NCBI RefSeq assembly: GCF_002929705.1
Contig: NZ_PJIN01000007.1
Span: 62,001 to 126,000, forward strand
Direction of reading: 5' to 3'
Length of the DNA: 64,000 nucleotides
Source: Arthrobacter sp. N199823
GTDB lineage: Bacteria > Actinomycetota > Actinomycetes > Actinomycetales > Micrococcaceae
Below, one piece after another: positions 53,989-63,900 of this stretch. The notes beneath the pieces are model-generated. The model searched no databases. It worked only from the letters and a program-made list of their open reading frames with translations, and had not been told where the DNA came from. Position 1 is the stretch's first letter, and each line of letters starts with the position of its first letter. Both the position numbers and the translations under genes were made by a program.

Positions 53989-56123
53989 AGGCATCAAAGG
54001 AGATGCCCGCGGCATGGGAGGGCATGAGCTACCACGAGCTCAATGCCATGCTCAACCTGTATAACTCCAAGGGTGAAATCCAGTTCGACGCGGACAAGGC
54101 CGCTGCTCGCCAGTACTTCCTGCAGCACGTGAACAACAACACCGTGTTCTTCCATGACCTGGAAGAAAAGCTCGAATACCTGGTGAAGAACGAGTACTAC
54201 GAGCGCGAGACGCTGGATCAGTACTCCATGAACTTCATCCGCGGCCTGTTCCAGCAGGCCTACAAGAAGAAGTTCCGCTTCGAGACCTTCCTGGGCGCCT
54301 TCAAGTTCTACACGTCCTACACGCTGAAGACCTTTGACGGCAACCGCTTCCTGGAGCGCTACGAGGACCGCGTGTGCATGGTTGCCCTGCACCTGGCCCG
54401 CGGCAACGAAGAGCTGGCCCTGAAGATTGTCGATGAAATCATCGACGGCCGCTTCCAGCCCGCCACCCCCACCTTCTTGAACGCCGGCAAGGCACAGCGC
54501 GGCGAGCTCGTCTCCTGCTTCCTCTTGCGTATCGAAGACAACATGGAGTCCATTGGCCGCTCCATCAACTCTGCCCTGCAGCTGTCCAAGCGCGGCGGCG
54601 GTGTGGCCTTCGCGCTGACCAACATCCGCGAGGTCGGTGCGCCGATCAAGCAGATCGAGAACCAGTCCTCCGGTGTCATCCCCGTGATGAAGCTTCTTGA
54701 AGACAGCTTCTCCTACGCTAACCAGCTCGGTGCCCGCCAGGGTGCAGGAGCTGTGTACCTGCACGCTCACCACCCCGACATCAACCGTTTCTTGGACACC
54801 AAGCGCGAGAACGCTGATGAAAAGGTTCGCATCAAGACCTTGTCTCTGGGCGTTGTCATCCCTGACATCACCTTCGAGCTGGCCAAGCGCGATGAGGACA
54901 TGTACCTGTTCTCGCCGTACGACGTCGAAAAGGTCTACGGCGTGCCGTTCTCCGACATCTCGGTCACCGAGAAGTACTACGAAATGGTGGACGACTCCCG
55001 GATCAAGAAGACCAAGATCAAGGCGCGCGAGTTCTTCCAGACTCTCGCCGAGATCCAGTTCGAGTCCGGTTACCCGTACATCATGTTTGAAGACACGGTG
55101 AACCGCGAGAACCCCATCGAGGGCAAGATCATCATGAGCAACCTGTGCTCGGAGATCCTGCAGGTTTCAGCGCCCACCACGTACAACGATGACCTCTCGT
55201 ACAACGAGGTTGGTAAGGACATCTCCTGCAACCTGGGCTCGCTGAACATTGCCAAGGCCATGGATTCCCCGAACCTCGGCAACACCATTGAGACGGCCAT
55301 CCGCGCTCTTTCCGCGGTATCAGACATGTCCAACATCACCAGCGTTCCCTCCATTGCCAAGGGCAATGACGAGTCGCACGCTATTGGTCTGGGCCAGATG
55401 AACCTGCACGGCTACCTTGCCCGTGAGCGCGTCCACTATGGTTCCGAAGAGGGCCTGGACTTCACCAACATCTACTTCTACACGGTGGTTTACCACGCAA
55501 TCCGGGCCTCCAATCTGTTGGCGATCGAAACCGCCAGCACGTTTGCCGGCTTCGAGAACTCCACCTACGCCAGCGGTGCGTTCTTCGACAAGTACACCGA
55601 CGGCGAGTGGGTTCCTCAGACCGCCAAGGTAGTTGAGCTGTTCGACGGCGTCCACATCCCCACCCAGGAAGACTGGCGTGCGCTGAAGGCCTCCGTCATG
55701 GAGCACGGCATCTACAACCAGAACCTGCAGGCCGTCCCGCCCACAGGATCCATCAGCTACATCAACAACTCCACCTCCTCGATCCACCCGATCGCCTCCA
55801 TGATCGAGATCCGCAAGGAAGGCAAGCTGGGCCGCGTTTACTACCCGGCTCCGTACCTGAGCAACGACAACCTTGAGTACTACAAGGATGCCTATGAGAT
55901 CGGCTTCGAGAAGGTCATCGACACCTACGCCGCCGCCACGCAGCACGTGGATCAGGGCCTGTCCCTGACGCTGTTCTTCAAGGACACCGCCACCACGCGT
56001 GACATCAACAAGGCGCAGATTTACGCCTGGCGCAAGGGCATCAAGACCATCTACTACATCCGCCTTCGCCAGCTCGCGCTGGAAGGGACGGAAGTTGAAA
56101 ACTGTGTCTCCTGCCAACTGTAG
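53985..56123 (+). CDS. nrdE: Class Ib ribonucleoside-diphosphate reductase, alpha subunit
   Basis: The catalytic subunit that reduces NDPs to dNDPs. It lacks the N-terminal ATP-cone, as usual for class Ib. Active-site Cys and the N-C-E motif lie in LCSEILQ and in ISCNLGSLN (Cys pair), and the radical-transfer Tyr pair is near the C-terminus (YYIRLRQ). The redox tail ends [12 protein letters not shown] 53985 overlaps the nrdI stop (GTGA); an in-frame start at 53952 lies inside nrdI, and ATG 54003 or 54024 are further options. About 712 aa. Confidence 0.96.
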   Translation: MKASKEMPAAWEGMSYHELNAMLNLYNSKGEIQFDADKAAARQYFLQHVNNNTVFFHDLEEKLEYLVKNEYYERETLDQYSMNFIRGLFQQAYKKKFRFETFLGAFKFYTSYTLKTFDGNRFLERYEDRVCMVALHLARGNEELALKIVDEIIDGRFQPATPTFLNAGKAQRGELVSCFLLRIEDNMESIGRSINSALQLSKRGGGVAFALTNIREVGAPIKQIENQSSGVIPVMKLLEDSFSYANQLGARQGAGAVYLHAHHPDINRFLDTKRENADEKVRIKTLSLGVVIPDITFELAKRDEDMYLFSPYDVEKVYGVPFSDISVTEKYYEMVDDSRIKKTKIKAREFFQTLAEIQFESGYPYIMFEDTVNRENPIEGKIIMSNLCSEILQVSAPTTYNDDLSYNEVGKDISCNLGSLNIAKAMDSPNLGNTIETAIRALSAVSDMSNITSVPSIAKGNDESHAIGLGQMNLHGYLARERVHYGSEEGLDFTNIYFYTVVYHAIRASNLLAIETASTFAGFENSTYASGAFFDKYTDGEWVPQTAKVVELFDGVHIPTQEDWRALKASVMEHGIYNQNLQAVPPTGSISYINNSTSSIHPIASMIEIRKEGKLGRVYYPAPYLSNDNLEYYKDAYEIGFEKVIDTYAAATQHVDQGLSLTLFFKDTATTRDINKAQIYAWRKGIKTIYYIRLRQLALEGTEVENCVSCQL

Positions 56124-56167
56124 TAGGCTTTGTATCAAGCTAACCTCTAATTATTAGGTTATTTTGA

Positions 56168-57253
<1,086 letters not shown>

Positions 57254-57290
57254 CCCTTAGCTGTCGCTGAACTAACAGTGCGAAAAGTGT

Positions 57291-57332
57291 GCCCGCAAGC
57301 CGATCCGCAGGGATCAGCTTGCGGGCATTTTT
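57291..57332 (+). terminator. Terminator after nrdF
   Basis: GCCCGCAAGC (57291-57300) with GCTTGCGGGC (57317-57326), extended inward by GATCC/GGATC, and followed by ATTTTTA. Confidence 0.92.
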
Positions 57333-57474
57333 ACTGCCAGAAACCAGCCTGAACCCTGCCTGTTTCGCGTCGGTGGCGCATCGCACGTTAATTTGCCCAT
57401 ATGATGGACAAATTAACGTACAAGAGTGATACTTCACTTATGCTGATGTATCAACCACGAGGGGAATGGCTATT

Positions 57475-57933
57475 ATGAGCGAGTCGAATCAGTTGGGGAA
57501 ACCAACGGGGGCCTTCATCGGAGCTTCCTGGATTGCTTTAGGGCTGGGTATGGGGGTCTACTTCATTGGCCTCTGGAATGCCAAGATGGAACTCAATGAA
57601 AAGGGTTTCTATCTCACTGTGTTTTTGTTTGGGCTCTTCGCCGCCGTGTCACTGCAGAAGGCCGTGCGAGATAAGGCAGAAGACATTCCCGTGACCTCCA
57701 TTTATCTGGGGATAGCCTGGTTTGCCCTGCTGGCGTCGCTGCTCTTGCTGGCGATTGGTCTGTGGAACGCGGAGCTGCTGTTGTCCGAGAAGGGCTTTTA
57801 TGGCATTGGATTCGCCATGAGCTTGTTTGCAGTCGTGGCAGTGCAGAAGAACATCAGGGATCTCGCGGCACACCGGGCCATCTACCCCGATCAGCATGTG
57901 CGGCCCACGTTCCTGGACAAGCCTGAGTTCTAA
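57475..57933 (+). CDS. YiaA/YiaB two-helix domain membrane protein
   Basis: A 152-aa inner membrane protein made of two copies of a two-helix unit. Copy one is SWIALGLGMGVYFIGLWNA...LNEKGFY and copy two is AWFALLASLLLLAIGLWNA...LSEKGFY, each ending in a conserved LQKAVRD / VQKNIRD. This is the yiaA/B two-helix domain family, of unknown function. GAGGGG (57459-57464) is 10 nt before ATG 57475, better placed than for ATG 57466. It stands alone after the nrdF terminator. Confidence 0.88.
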   Translation: MSESNQLGKPTGAFIGASWIALGLGMGVYFIGLWNAKMELNEKGFYLTVFLFGLFAAVSLQKAVRDKAEDIPVTSIYLGIAWFALLASLLLLAIGLWNAELLLSEKGFYGIGFAMSLFAVVAVQKNIRDLAAHRAIYPDQHVRPTFLDKPEF

Positions 57934-58027
57934 AGAGTCACTCTTCGTCTCACTCGACCCGCCGGTGCCGCACACTGTGGAGCGGCGGGTCCTCGTCCCG
58001 AAACACCGCAACGAAGCACTGCGCCCT

Positions 58028-59548
58028 TCAGCTCAAACGCAGGTTCAAAGTCAACATCGGGTCATCCATGAAGGCATCGAACTCTGCAAGTGTTGTGAAG
58101 ACCGGTTTGCCGCCGTATTGAACTGAGAGTTGTCCTAGCTGATTGAGGAGGGCATCGGGGTTGGAGGATCCCAGAGTCTGGGAAATGGCTGCCAGCTGGG
58201 GGAGTATGAACTGCCTGAATGCTGTGTCGCTTCGCTTTGATTGCTCCTTGATCGCGGAAAGTTCAGCCGCCGAGTCACGTTCGATCTGCTCAATAAAGAC
58301 CAGAAGCTGTTCATATCCTGCGTCCCATTGTGTCGATTCGTCACGGGCGATCAAGGCCATTTGAATTCCTTGGATGAGCATCGCGGCACCGTACTGGCCC
58401 ACCAGGCCGCCAATCATGGAACCCAGCAGCGGAACGGGAATCAGAACTTGTCCCATCGCGCCGAAGGCCCAGATCATGGTTGTTCTCGTCATGGATTCGG
58501 CTGCGGCGGAGGCCGCATCAAGTGTTGAGAGCCGGCCGGTAGCGGTGCCATGGGCAATGGCGGCGATCTCGACGGTGCACTGGGCCATGGCGGCAGAAAG
58601 TGTCCCGCCAATGACGGAGCTCACGGCTGGCGCGACTCCATTGGCCAAAGCGTGTTGGGATGCAAGCGAGATGCTCTGCGCCAGCACCGACTTAGCGGCC
58701 GAACTAACGCTGCCGGATGCAGCCCGACGAGCAGCTTCCGCCCACGGCAGCTCCGACACCGAACGTTCACGGATTGCCGCCGACGCGAGCACGCTGCCGC
58801 CGTCAACAATGCCGCCCACCATGGCAGCAACAAATGTGGCGCCTGCCAACTGCTGTGCGTGGGCTGCCTGTATCCGTTGACGCAAATACTTTTCGGGATC
58901 GTCAGCTGCGGACTTGAGTTCAGCTAACGAAACTCTGCGGGATTCGATGCTGCCACTGGATACTCGGTCGTTGAGGTTCACTTTTACCCCACGGTATCTG
59001 CCGTGAATGGGCCCCTCCGGCATGGCTAAGCGACGGTTGATCAGAGACTGGGTCTCCTCCACATGTTCCGTTGGCACCAAAAGGCCCATCCCTGCGTATT
59101 TCTCGGCAGCCAGGCCCTTTGTTGAAGAAAGCCGAGTCGAGCTACTGCCGACAACTTTGGCCTGAAATTCTCCCACAGTACGTCCTGCGGAATCGAAAAG
59201 CCGGAGGTCCGCTGGGTCATGCGGAGCCCCCATGCGCTCGGTCATCTTCAGCCGGACATCGGCGTTGGTGGCGACAGCGTTCAGATTGAAGCTGAGTTCA
59301 TGAAGCCATTCAAAAACATGGCCTTGCCGTTGCCCATCACCCACGTTGGCGAATCTGCGAGCCATGGTTTCGGCCCATTCGCGATCGGCTAGCAGCAGGG
59401 AAAGTTGACCGCGGGCCGAGCCTGTCACTATGACGGTGGCTTCCCAAATAGTAGCTCGGGCACCGGAAACTCTTAGAGTGCTAGGCTGCGGGATTGCTGG
59501 AATTTCCGGGTCTTTCGCATCAGGGCCATCGGCCGGCTGGGGATTCAT
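58028..59548 (-). CDS. Unknown protein: possible PD-(D/E)XK-like domain plus Gly/Ala-rich membrane region
   Basis: A 506-aa protein I cannot assign. Residues about 75-135 read GHVFEWLHELSFN (Glu80), then DPADLRLFD (Asp114) and GEFQAKV (Gln129-x-Lys131). This order resembles the E...D...(E/Q)xK layout of restriction-type nucleases, an inference only. Residues about 232-400 are Ala/Gly-rich with hydrophobic segments (GATFVAAMVGGIV; PLLGSMIGGLVGQYGAAML) and may insert in a membrane. A helical, charged region (400-450) follows. ATG 59548 overlaps the stop of the upstream gene (ATGA), so the two proteins are made together. Confidence 0.75.
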   Translation of the reverse strand: MNPQPADGPDAKDPEIPAIPQPSTLRVSGARATIWEATVIVTGSARGQLSLLLADREWAETMARRFANVGDGQRQGHVFEWLHELSFNLNAVATNADVRLKMTERMGAPHDPADLRLFDSAGRTVGEFQAKVVGSSSTRLSSTKGLAAEKYAGMGLLVPTEHVEETQSLINRRLAMPEGPIHGRYRGVKVNLNDRVSSGSIESRRVSLAELKSAADDPEKYLRQRIQAAHAQQLAGATFVAAMVGGIVDGGSVLASAAIRERSVSELPWAEAARRAASGSVSSAAKSVLAQSISLASQHALANGVAPAVSSVIGGTLSAAMAQCTVEIAAIAHGTATGRLSTLDAASAAAESMTRTTMIWAFGAMGQVLIPVPLLGSMIGGLVGQYGAAMLIQGIQMALIARDESTQWDAGYEQLLVFIEQIERDSAAELSAIKEQSKRSDTAFRQFILPQLAAISQTLGSSNPDALLNQLGQLSVQYGGKPVFTTLAEFDAFMDDPMLTLNLRLS

Positions 59549-60471
59549 GCCGCGAGCCTATTCGCCAGCAGTGTTGCAGCCTTGAGAGAGTCATGTGACA
59601 GAGCAGTGACGCGGCCGTCTTGATCCAACAGTGGACACGCGATGACTGCGGCGATCGTCGTGGCAAGGCCTGCTTGTCCGGCGACCAGAGAACGTTCAGC
59701 TGGAGTGTATGCGGCGTAGTCTTCAGAACGATCGAGCAGATCTGCGAGCGATTGTAATTGCTCCACGCCCACATGCGTGAGCGTGTTGAGGACAGTCGCC
59801 GTATTGTCAACATGCTTGGCTGCATGAGCGACCTTGGCTGTCTGAATATCCACATCCCATTCGGATTCATCGAGTTGGGCTTTGATTTCCATTTGTTCCC
59901 GGTACGATTTCTTGCCTTTTATGTGGATGTAACTCAGAAAAGCAATGGCTACCGGAGCCGCAATAATCCCACCCAAGACAAGAGTTCCTGCTGCCATGCC
60001 ACCACCGCCTGCGGCAAGCGATCCTCCGCCGAGCCACGCCAAGGTTGCGCTGGAAGCTGCAGCACCACTTAGCGTGCTGATAGCTGTTCCGGTGGAGGCC
60101 GTCGCGAATGCGGCTACCCCGGCCAAGCTGGCGCCGCCGGCTGCAATTCCAGCCACGCCGCCACCCAGAGTGCTTGACAGGCCACCCAGTGCTTTAAGTC
60201 CCGTTGCTTTCAGCTCAATATCCAGCCCCATCAGCTCCGGAACCGCGGCTACTGTTGGCAGTTCGTCCAGGGCGACATTCTTTAGTCGGGCGAAAAGTGT
60301 GGCGAAGGGTCCCAAGAAGTCATCGAAGGCCCGTGTTAGGGCTAGGTCGATAACTCCTTGGACGCTGCCCCCGGTCTCAGTAAGCTCTTGGACCTTGCCA
60401 TTGACGCGCTCCCACGTTGCCCGATTCTTCCGAGCCAACTTCTGTGCATCCAAGATTGGCGCGAATTGCAC
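59545..60471 (-). CDS. Unknown protein with long glycine-rich membrane-inserting segment
   Basis: First gene of the minus-strand pair. After a helical N-terminal region comes an 85-residue Gly/Ala/Ser-rich hydrophobic stretch (LGGGVAGIAAGGASLAGV, then TGTAISTLSGAAASSATLAW and GGGMAAGTLVLGG). Such glycine-zipper-like segments occur in membrane-inserting or pore-forming proteins. A charged helical C-terminus (EQMEIKAQLDESEWDVDIQ) follows. GTG 60471 is chosen because GGAG lies 7 nt upstream (307 aa); TTG 60510 is the longest option (321 aa) with no clear binding site. No family name can be given. Confidence 0.72.
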   Translation of the reverse strand: MQFAPILDAQKLARKNRATWERVNGKVQELTETGGSVQGVIDLALTRAFDDFLGPFATLFARLKNVALDELPTVAAVPELMGLDIELKATGLKALGGLSSTLGGGVAGIAAGGASLAGVAAFATASTGTAISTLSGAAASSATLAWLGGGSLAAGGGGMAAGTLVLGGIIAAPVAIAFLSYIHIKGKKSYREQMEIKAQLDESEWDVDIQTAKVAHAAKHVDNTATVLNTLTHVGVEQLQSLADLLDRSEDYAAYTPAERSLVAGQAGLATTIAAVIACPLLDQDGRVTALSHDSLKAATLLANRLAA

Positions 60472-60540
60472 CTTAGCGCTCCATTTCCCCGGCCCTAGCC
60501 AGTAGCCCAATACTCAGTTCAGAGGCAACGGAGTTGTTCT

Positions 60541-60571
60541 ATTGTGCCGACGTTCATGACTTTACTGTCAA
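60541..60571 (-). promoter_or_regulatory. Minus-strand promoter with doubled TTGACA
   Basis: On the plus strand ACTGTCAAG occurs twice in tandem (60564-60572, 60573-60581), giving two TTGACA hexamers 9 bp apart on the minus strand. CACAAT (plus ATTGTG, 60541-60546) follows the nearer one after 19 bp. It would serve the two-gene cassette. Confidence 0.5.
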
Positions 60572-60652
60572 GACTGTCAAGCGAGTCATATTTCTCTGAC
60601 GTTCTTGTAACCTCAACGGAAGTGATCCTCACTTGTTGGTAGCGTTGAAGCC

Positions 60653-61201
60653 ATGGATGAGGACAGTACAGTCGCGCAGGATCTCACGAAGGCCCGGTTT
60701 GTTGAAGACGCCGCTGCTAAGGTGCGCCCCGGCCACTTGGGTAGCAGCCGCAATTCCGGCGACGCCTGGGTTGAAGGAGACGCCGGCAAGTTCTGGGGCC
60801 GGTTCGGCTCTGCCGGCCTTCTAGTGTTCGACGCCGCACGTGGAATCTTGCTGCAACACCGGGCCATCTGGTCTCACCATGGTGGCACGTGGGGCCTTCC
60901 TGGGGGAGCCCTACACGTGGGTGAAAGTGCAGTGGAGGGCGCACTGCGCGAATCATGGGAAGAAGCGGGAGTGCCTCGCGAGAACGTGGAGCTGCTATTC
61001 ACTTCGGTCTTCGATGTGGGTTATTGGCGCTACACCACCGTGGTGGTCAATGCTGTGGTCCCGTTCCAGGCAATCATCAGCGACCCCGAAAGCCTGGCTT
61101 TGGAATGGGTCAAGCCGAGCGAGGTTGCCCAACGCCCGCTGCACCCGGGATTCGGTAAGGCATGGCCGGAGCTACGCGCACGGTTGGCCGAACTCACCTG
61201 A
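60653..61201 (+). CDS. Nudix hydrolase
   Basis: A 182-aa Nudix-fold hydrolase. The Nudix box GGALHVGESAVEGALRES + WEEAGV (about residues 84-107) has G-x5-E-x7-RE-x2-EE-x-G complete. The preceding strand LLVFDAARGILLQHRA and the following VFDVGYWRYTTVVVNAV complete the fold. Substrates of the family are nucleoside diphosphates linked to another group; which one is unknown. The first 50 residues are extra and hydrophilic. It is divergent from the two-gene cassette and overlaps the next, convergent, gene by 8 bp. Confidence 0.88.
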   Translation: MDEDSTVAQDLTKARFVEDAAAKVRPGHLGSSRNSGDAWVEGDAGKFWGRFGSAGLLVFDAARGILLQHRAIWSHHGGTWGLPGGALHVGESAVEGALRESWEEAGVPRENVELLFTSVFDVGYWRYTTVVVNAVVPFQAIISDPESLALEWVKPSEVAQRPLHPGFGKAWPELRARLAELT

Positions 61202-62111
61202 CCGCGACGCGGCTGAGTTTGCCGCGCCGCACGGTCCTGCTCACGGCCAGAACCAGCACAGCTACGGCGACCGCAATGGCGAGCGGCACCAAGGTGCTGG
61301 GGGTGGGGTGGAGCGTGTTGAGGAAAACCTCGGCACCCAACTGTGCCATTGCGGCTGGCTGGTAGGCGAGGACTCGTGTTCCGCCTCCCACACTGATGGC
61401 AGTGAAGAGCGCGGGTGCTACCCACAGCATGAGGACGCCGAACACTGCGGCGAGCACCCGTCCCACGGATTTCAGGCCAGCGATCCCCACCGCCACGCCG
61501 AGAATCACCGCCGGGGACCAGCGGACCAGGGCGAGCGCCGCCGCGGACGGGGTAGCCAGCGAGTCGATGGGGAAGAGCAGCCCCTCCAGCCAGAGTCCAC
61601 AACAAACCGCAGCAATACTGCTTGCTGCAACGGCGCCCGGAGCCGGGGCCTTCGCTATGAGCACCAGAACCAGTAGGCCGATCAAAATCGAGGCAATTGA
61701 CCCGTACAGCAAGGCCGTGAGGTAAAGCTCCGCGGCCGAGTTGCGCAGGAGCCCGTCACCAACGGTATTGAAAGTCTGGAGGGTGGCCGTGAGCTGAACG
61801 CCGACCGTCCCCATCGCCACGGCCGTGAGTGCGAATCGGGGATGGCGGGGCTTGCTCAGACGGCTGATGATGCCGGCGATGGCCGAACCAGTCACCAGCA
61901 ACCCGACGATCAGCGTGAGTAGATACTGACTGAAGGGCAGCAGCACCAGCGGCATATCGTCCGGCGGGGTGGCGCTCGCCCAGAGATTCTGTAGCGGCAG
62001 GCGCATTCCGGTCAGGATCCAAGGCAGCAGGCCAATTGTTGCCGAAGCCACCCCCAGGATGAAATAAGGAACTAGTGCCCTCGCCGTTGCCGGAACTGAA
62101 TGCGTTTCCAT
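61194..62111 (-). CDS. Polytopic membrane protein of unknown function
   Basis: A 305-aa protein with about eight hydrophobic segments (for example VPYFILGVASATIGLLPWIL, LLTLIVGLLVTGSAIAGII, LLYGSIASILIGLLVLVLIA, LGVAVGIAGLKSVGRVLAAV and VPLAIAVAVAVLVLAVS), short loops and a basic C-terminal tail. No family is recognised. ATG 62111 (METHSVPATARALV) has GGGGG 4 nt upstream; the in-frame extension to 62177 adds a hydrophilic stretch. The stop codon lies inside the end of the convergent Nudix gene. Confidence 0.75.
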   Translation of the reverse strand: METHSVPATARALVPYFILGVASATIGLLPWILTGMRLPLQNLWASATPPDDMPLVLLPFSQYLLTLIVGLLVTGSAIAGIISRLSKPRHPRFALTAVAMGTVGVQLTATLQTFNTVGDGLLRNSAAELYLTALLYGSIASILIGLLVLVLIAKAPAPGAVAASSIAAVCCGLWLEGLLFPIDSLATPSAAALALVRWSPAVILGVAVGIAGLKSVGRVLAAVFGVLMLWVAPALFTAISVGGGTRVLAYQPAAMAQLGAEVFLNTLHPTPSTLVPLAIAVAVAVLVLAVSRTVRRGKLSRVAVR

Positions 62112-62228
62112 GGAACCCCCAGATTTGCCATGTTGAAAAGTGCGGCAAGCCCCGGAGTCCGAGACCTGCCGTTCCATCGTAACGGCCCGGCCGGATCCAC
62201 AACCCGTTTCTGTCCAACCGTAACGGCG

Positions 62229-63860
62229 CTACCCTAGCCCCAGAATCTCTATGGTGCGTTCGCGCATGTCCATCTTGCGCACCTTGCCGGTGACTGTCAT
62301 GGGGAATTCGTCCACCACCAGGACATAGCGCGGGATCTTGTGCCGGGACAGATGGCCGTCGCAGTAAGCGGCAATGGCGCCCTGATCCAACGGTGCGACG
62401 CCGGGCTTCATGAGGAGCCAAGCGCACAGTTCCTCGCCGTAGCGATCATCGGGCACCCCGATCACCTGGACATCGGCAATGTCTGGGTGCTTGTACAAGA
62501 ACTCTTCGATCTCACGCGGGTAGAGGTTCTCTCCGCCCCGGATCACCATGTCCTTAATACGCCCCACAATGTTGACGTAACCGTCGGGATACATCACGGC
62601 AAGATCGCCGGAGTGCATCCACTGCTGCGCATCAATGGCGGCCGCTGTCTTTTCCGGATCGTTCCAGTAGCCCAACATCACCGAATATCCGCGCGTGCAG
62701 AATTCGCCCGGGGTCCCCTGCGGGACTCGCTCACCCGTGGCAGGATCGACAATCTTGACCTCAAGGTGAGGGTGCACCCGGCCCACGGTCTCGGTTCGGT
62801 GGGCCACGTCGTCGTCCATGAGAGTCTGCATCGACACCGGCGAGGTTTCCGTCATGCCGTACGCGATAGAGACGCCCTCCATGTGCATCTCGGTCATGCA
62901 TCGCTTCATGACTTCCACCGGGCAGGGCGAGCCGGCCATGATTCCGGTCCGCAGGGTGGAGAGATCATAGCTGGCGAAATTGGGCAGGTTTTGCTCTGCG
63001 ATGAACATGGTGGGCACCCCGTAGAGGGCTGTGCAGCGCTCCTCTTGCACGGCACGGAGCGTGGCGGCCGGATCGAAGGCCGCTGCCGGGATGATGATCG
63101 CGGCCCCGTGCGTGATAGCCCCGAGATTGCCCATGACCATACCAAAGCAATGATAAAACGGTACCGGAACGCACAATCTGTCGTGCTCCGTGAAGCCGAT
63201 GGTTTCGGTGACGAAGAAGCCGTTGTTCAGGATGTTCCTGTGGCTGAGCGTGGCACCCTTGGGGTAGCCGGTGGTGCCGGAGGTGTACTGGATGTTGATG
63301 GCATCACCTGGCTCCAGGGCCGCCATGGCATGTTCGACGGCGGCCGCTGGCACCGCTTCTCCGCCCGCCACGAGCGCGTCCCAGGACGGGGTGCCAATGT
63401 AGCTGGCAGTCTTTAGATCGGGGCATTCCGGCGCAATTTGCTCCACCATGGCCTGATAGTTGGTTCCCTTGAAATCGGTCAGTGCCACAATCATGGCCAT
63501 ACCTGATTGCTGGACGGCATATCTTAGCTCGTGGACCCGGTAGGACGGGTTGACGTTGACTAGGATGGCGCCAATCTTGGCGGTGGCCAACTGCAGCAGC
63601 ACCCACTCGGGAACGTTGGGCGCCCAGATGCCCACGCGATCTCCCTTGGTCAGACCGGTGGCGAGGAGGCCGCGGGCTAGGGCATCGACGTCGTGGTTTA
63701 GCGCAGAGTAACTCCAGCGACGGCCAGAAGGGACATCAATCAGGGCGTCCCGCTCCGGAAACTTCAGCACCACTTTCTGGAAATTGGCACCAATTGTTTC
63801 CTCAATCAGCGCTGTGGTGGTGGAGCCGGACGTCTGGGAGGCATGAGCATCAATGGTCAT
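62229..63860 (-). CDS. Acyl-CoA synthetase (AMP-forming, fatty-acyl-CoA ligase type)
   Basis: An ANL-superfamily ligase of 543 aa that adenylates a carboxylic acid and forms its CoA thioester. The P-loop motif is YTSGTTGYPKGATLSH (about residue 189-204), the A5 motif YGMTETSP, the A7/A8 motifs HSGDLAVMYPDGYVNIVGRIKD and the C-terminal catalytic Lys in TGKVRK. The sequence type is that of medium/long-chain FadD-like synthetases (YHCFGMVMG; GYSVMLGYWNDPEKT). Start ATG 63860. A GTTA-N8-TAAC palindrome lies 25 bp upstream. Chain-length preference cannot be read. Confidence 0.93.
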   Translation of the reverse strand: MTIDAHASQTSGSTTTALIEETIGANFQKVVLKFPERDALIDVPSGRRWSYSALNHDVDALARGLLATGLTKGDRVGIWAPNVPEWVLLQLATAKIGAILVNVNPSYRVHELRYAVQQSGMAMIVALTDFKGTNYQAMVEQIAPECPDLKTASYIGTPSWDALVAGGEAVPAAAVEHAMAALEPGDAINIQYTSGTTGYPKGATLSHRNILNNGFFVTETIGFTEHDRLCVPVPFYHCFGMVMGNLGAITHGAAIIIPAAAFDPAATLRAVQEERCTALYGVPTMFIAEQNLPNFASYDLSTLRTGIMAGSPCPVEVMKRCMTEMHMEGVSIAYGMTETSPVSMQTLMDDDVAHRTETVGRVHPHLEVKIVDPATGERVPQGTPGEFCTRGYSVMLGYWNDPEKTAAAIDAQQWMHSGDLAVMYPDGYVNIVGRIKDMVIRGGENLYPREIEEFLYKHPDIADVQVIGVPDDRYGEELCAWLLMKPGVAPLDQGAIAAYCDGHLSRHKIPRYVLVVDEFPMTVTGKVRKMDMRERTIEILGLG

Positions 63861-63884
63861 GTGACGATGCTAGTACGGTCGTGG

Positions 63885-63900
63885 GTTAATGTGCGCTAAC
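63885..63900. promoter_or_regulatory. Imperfect palindrome upstream of the acyl-CoA synthetase gene
   Basis: GTTAATGTGCGCTAAC has matching ends GTTA/TAAC and an inner G...C pair. Its position just before the start suggests an operator, perhaps for a TetR-type fatty-acid regulator. The remaining 100 bp to the window end shows nothing else. Confidence 0.4.

Noticed and set aside
62340-63416. Plus-strand frame of 358 codons opposite the acyl-CoA synthetase gene
   Set aside because: It is antisense to a gene with complete ANL motifs and has no similarity of its own.
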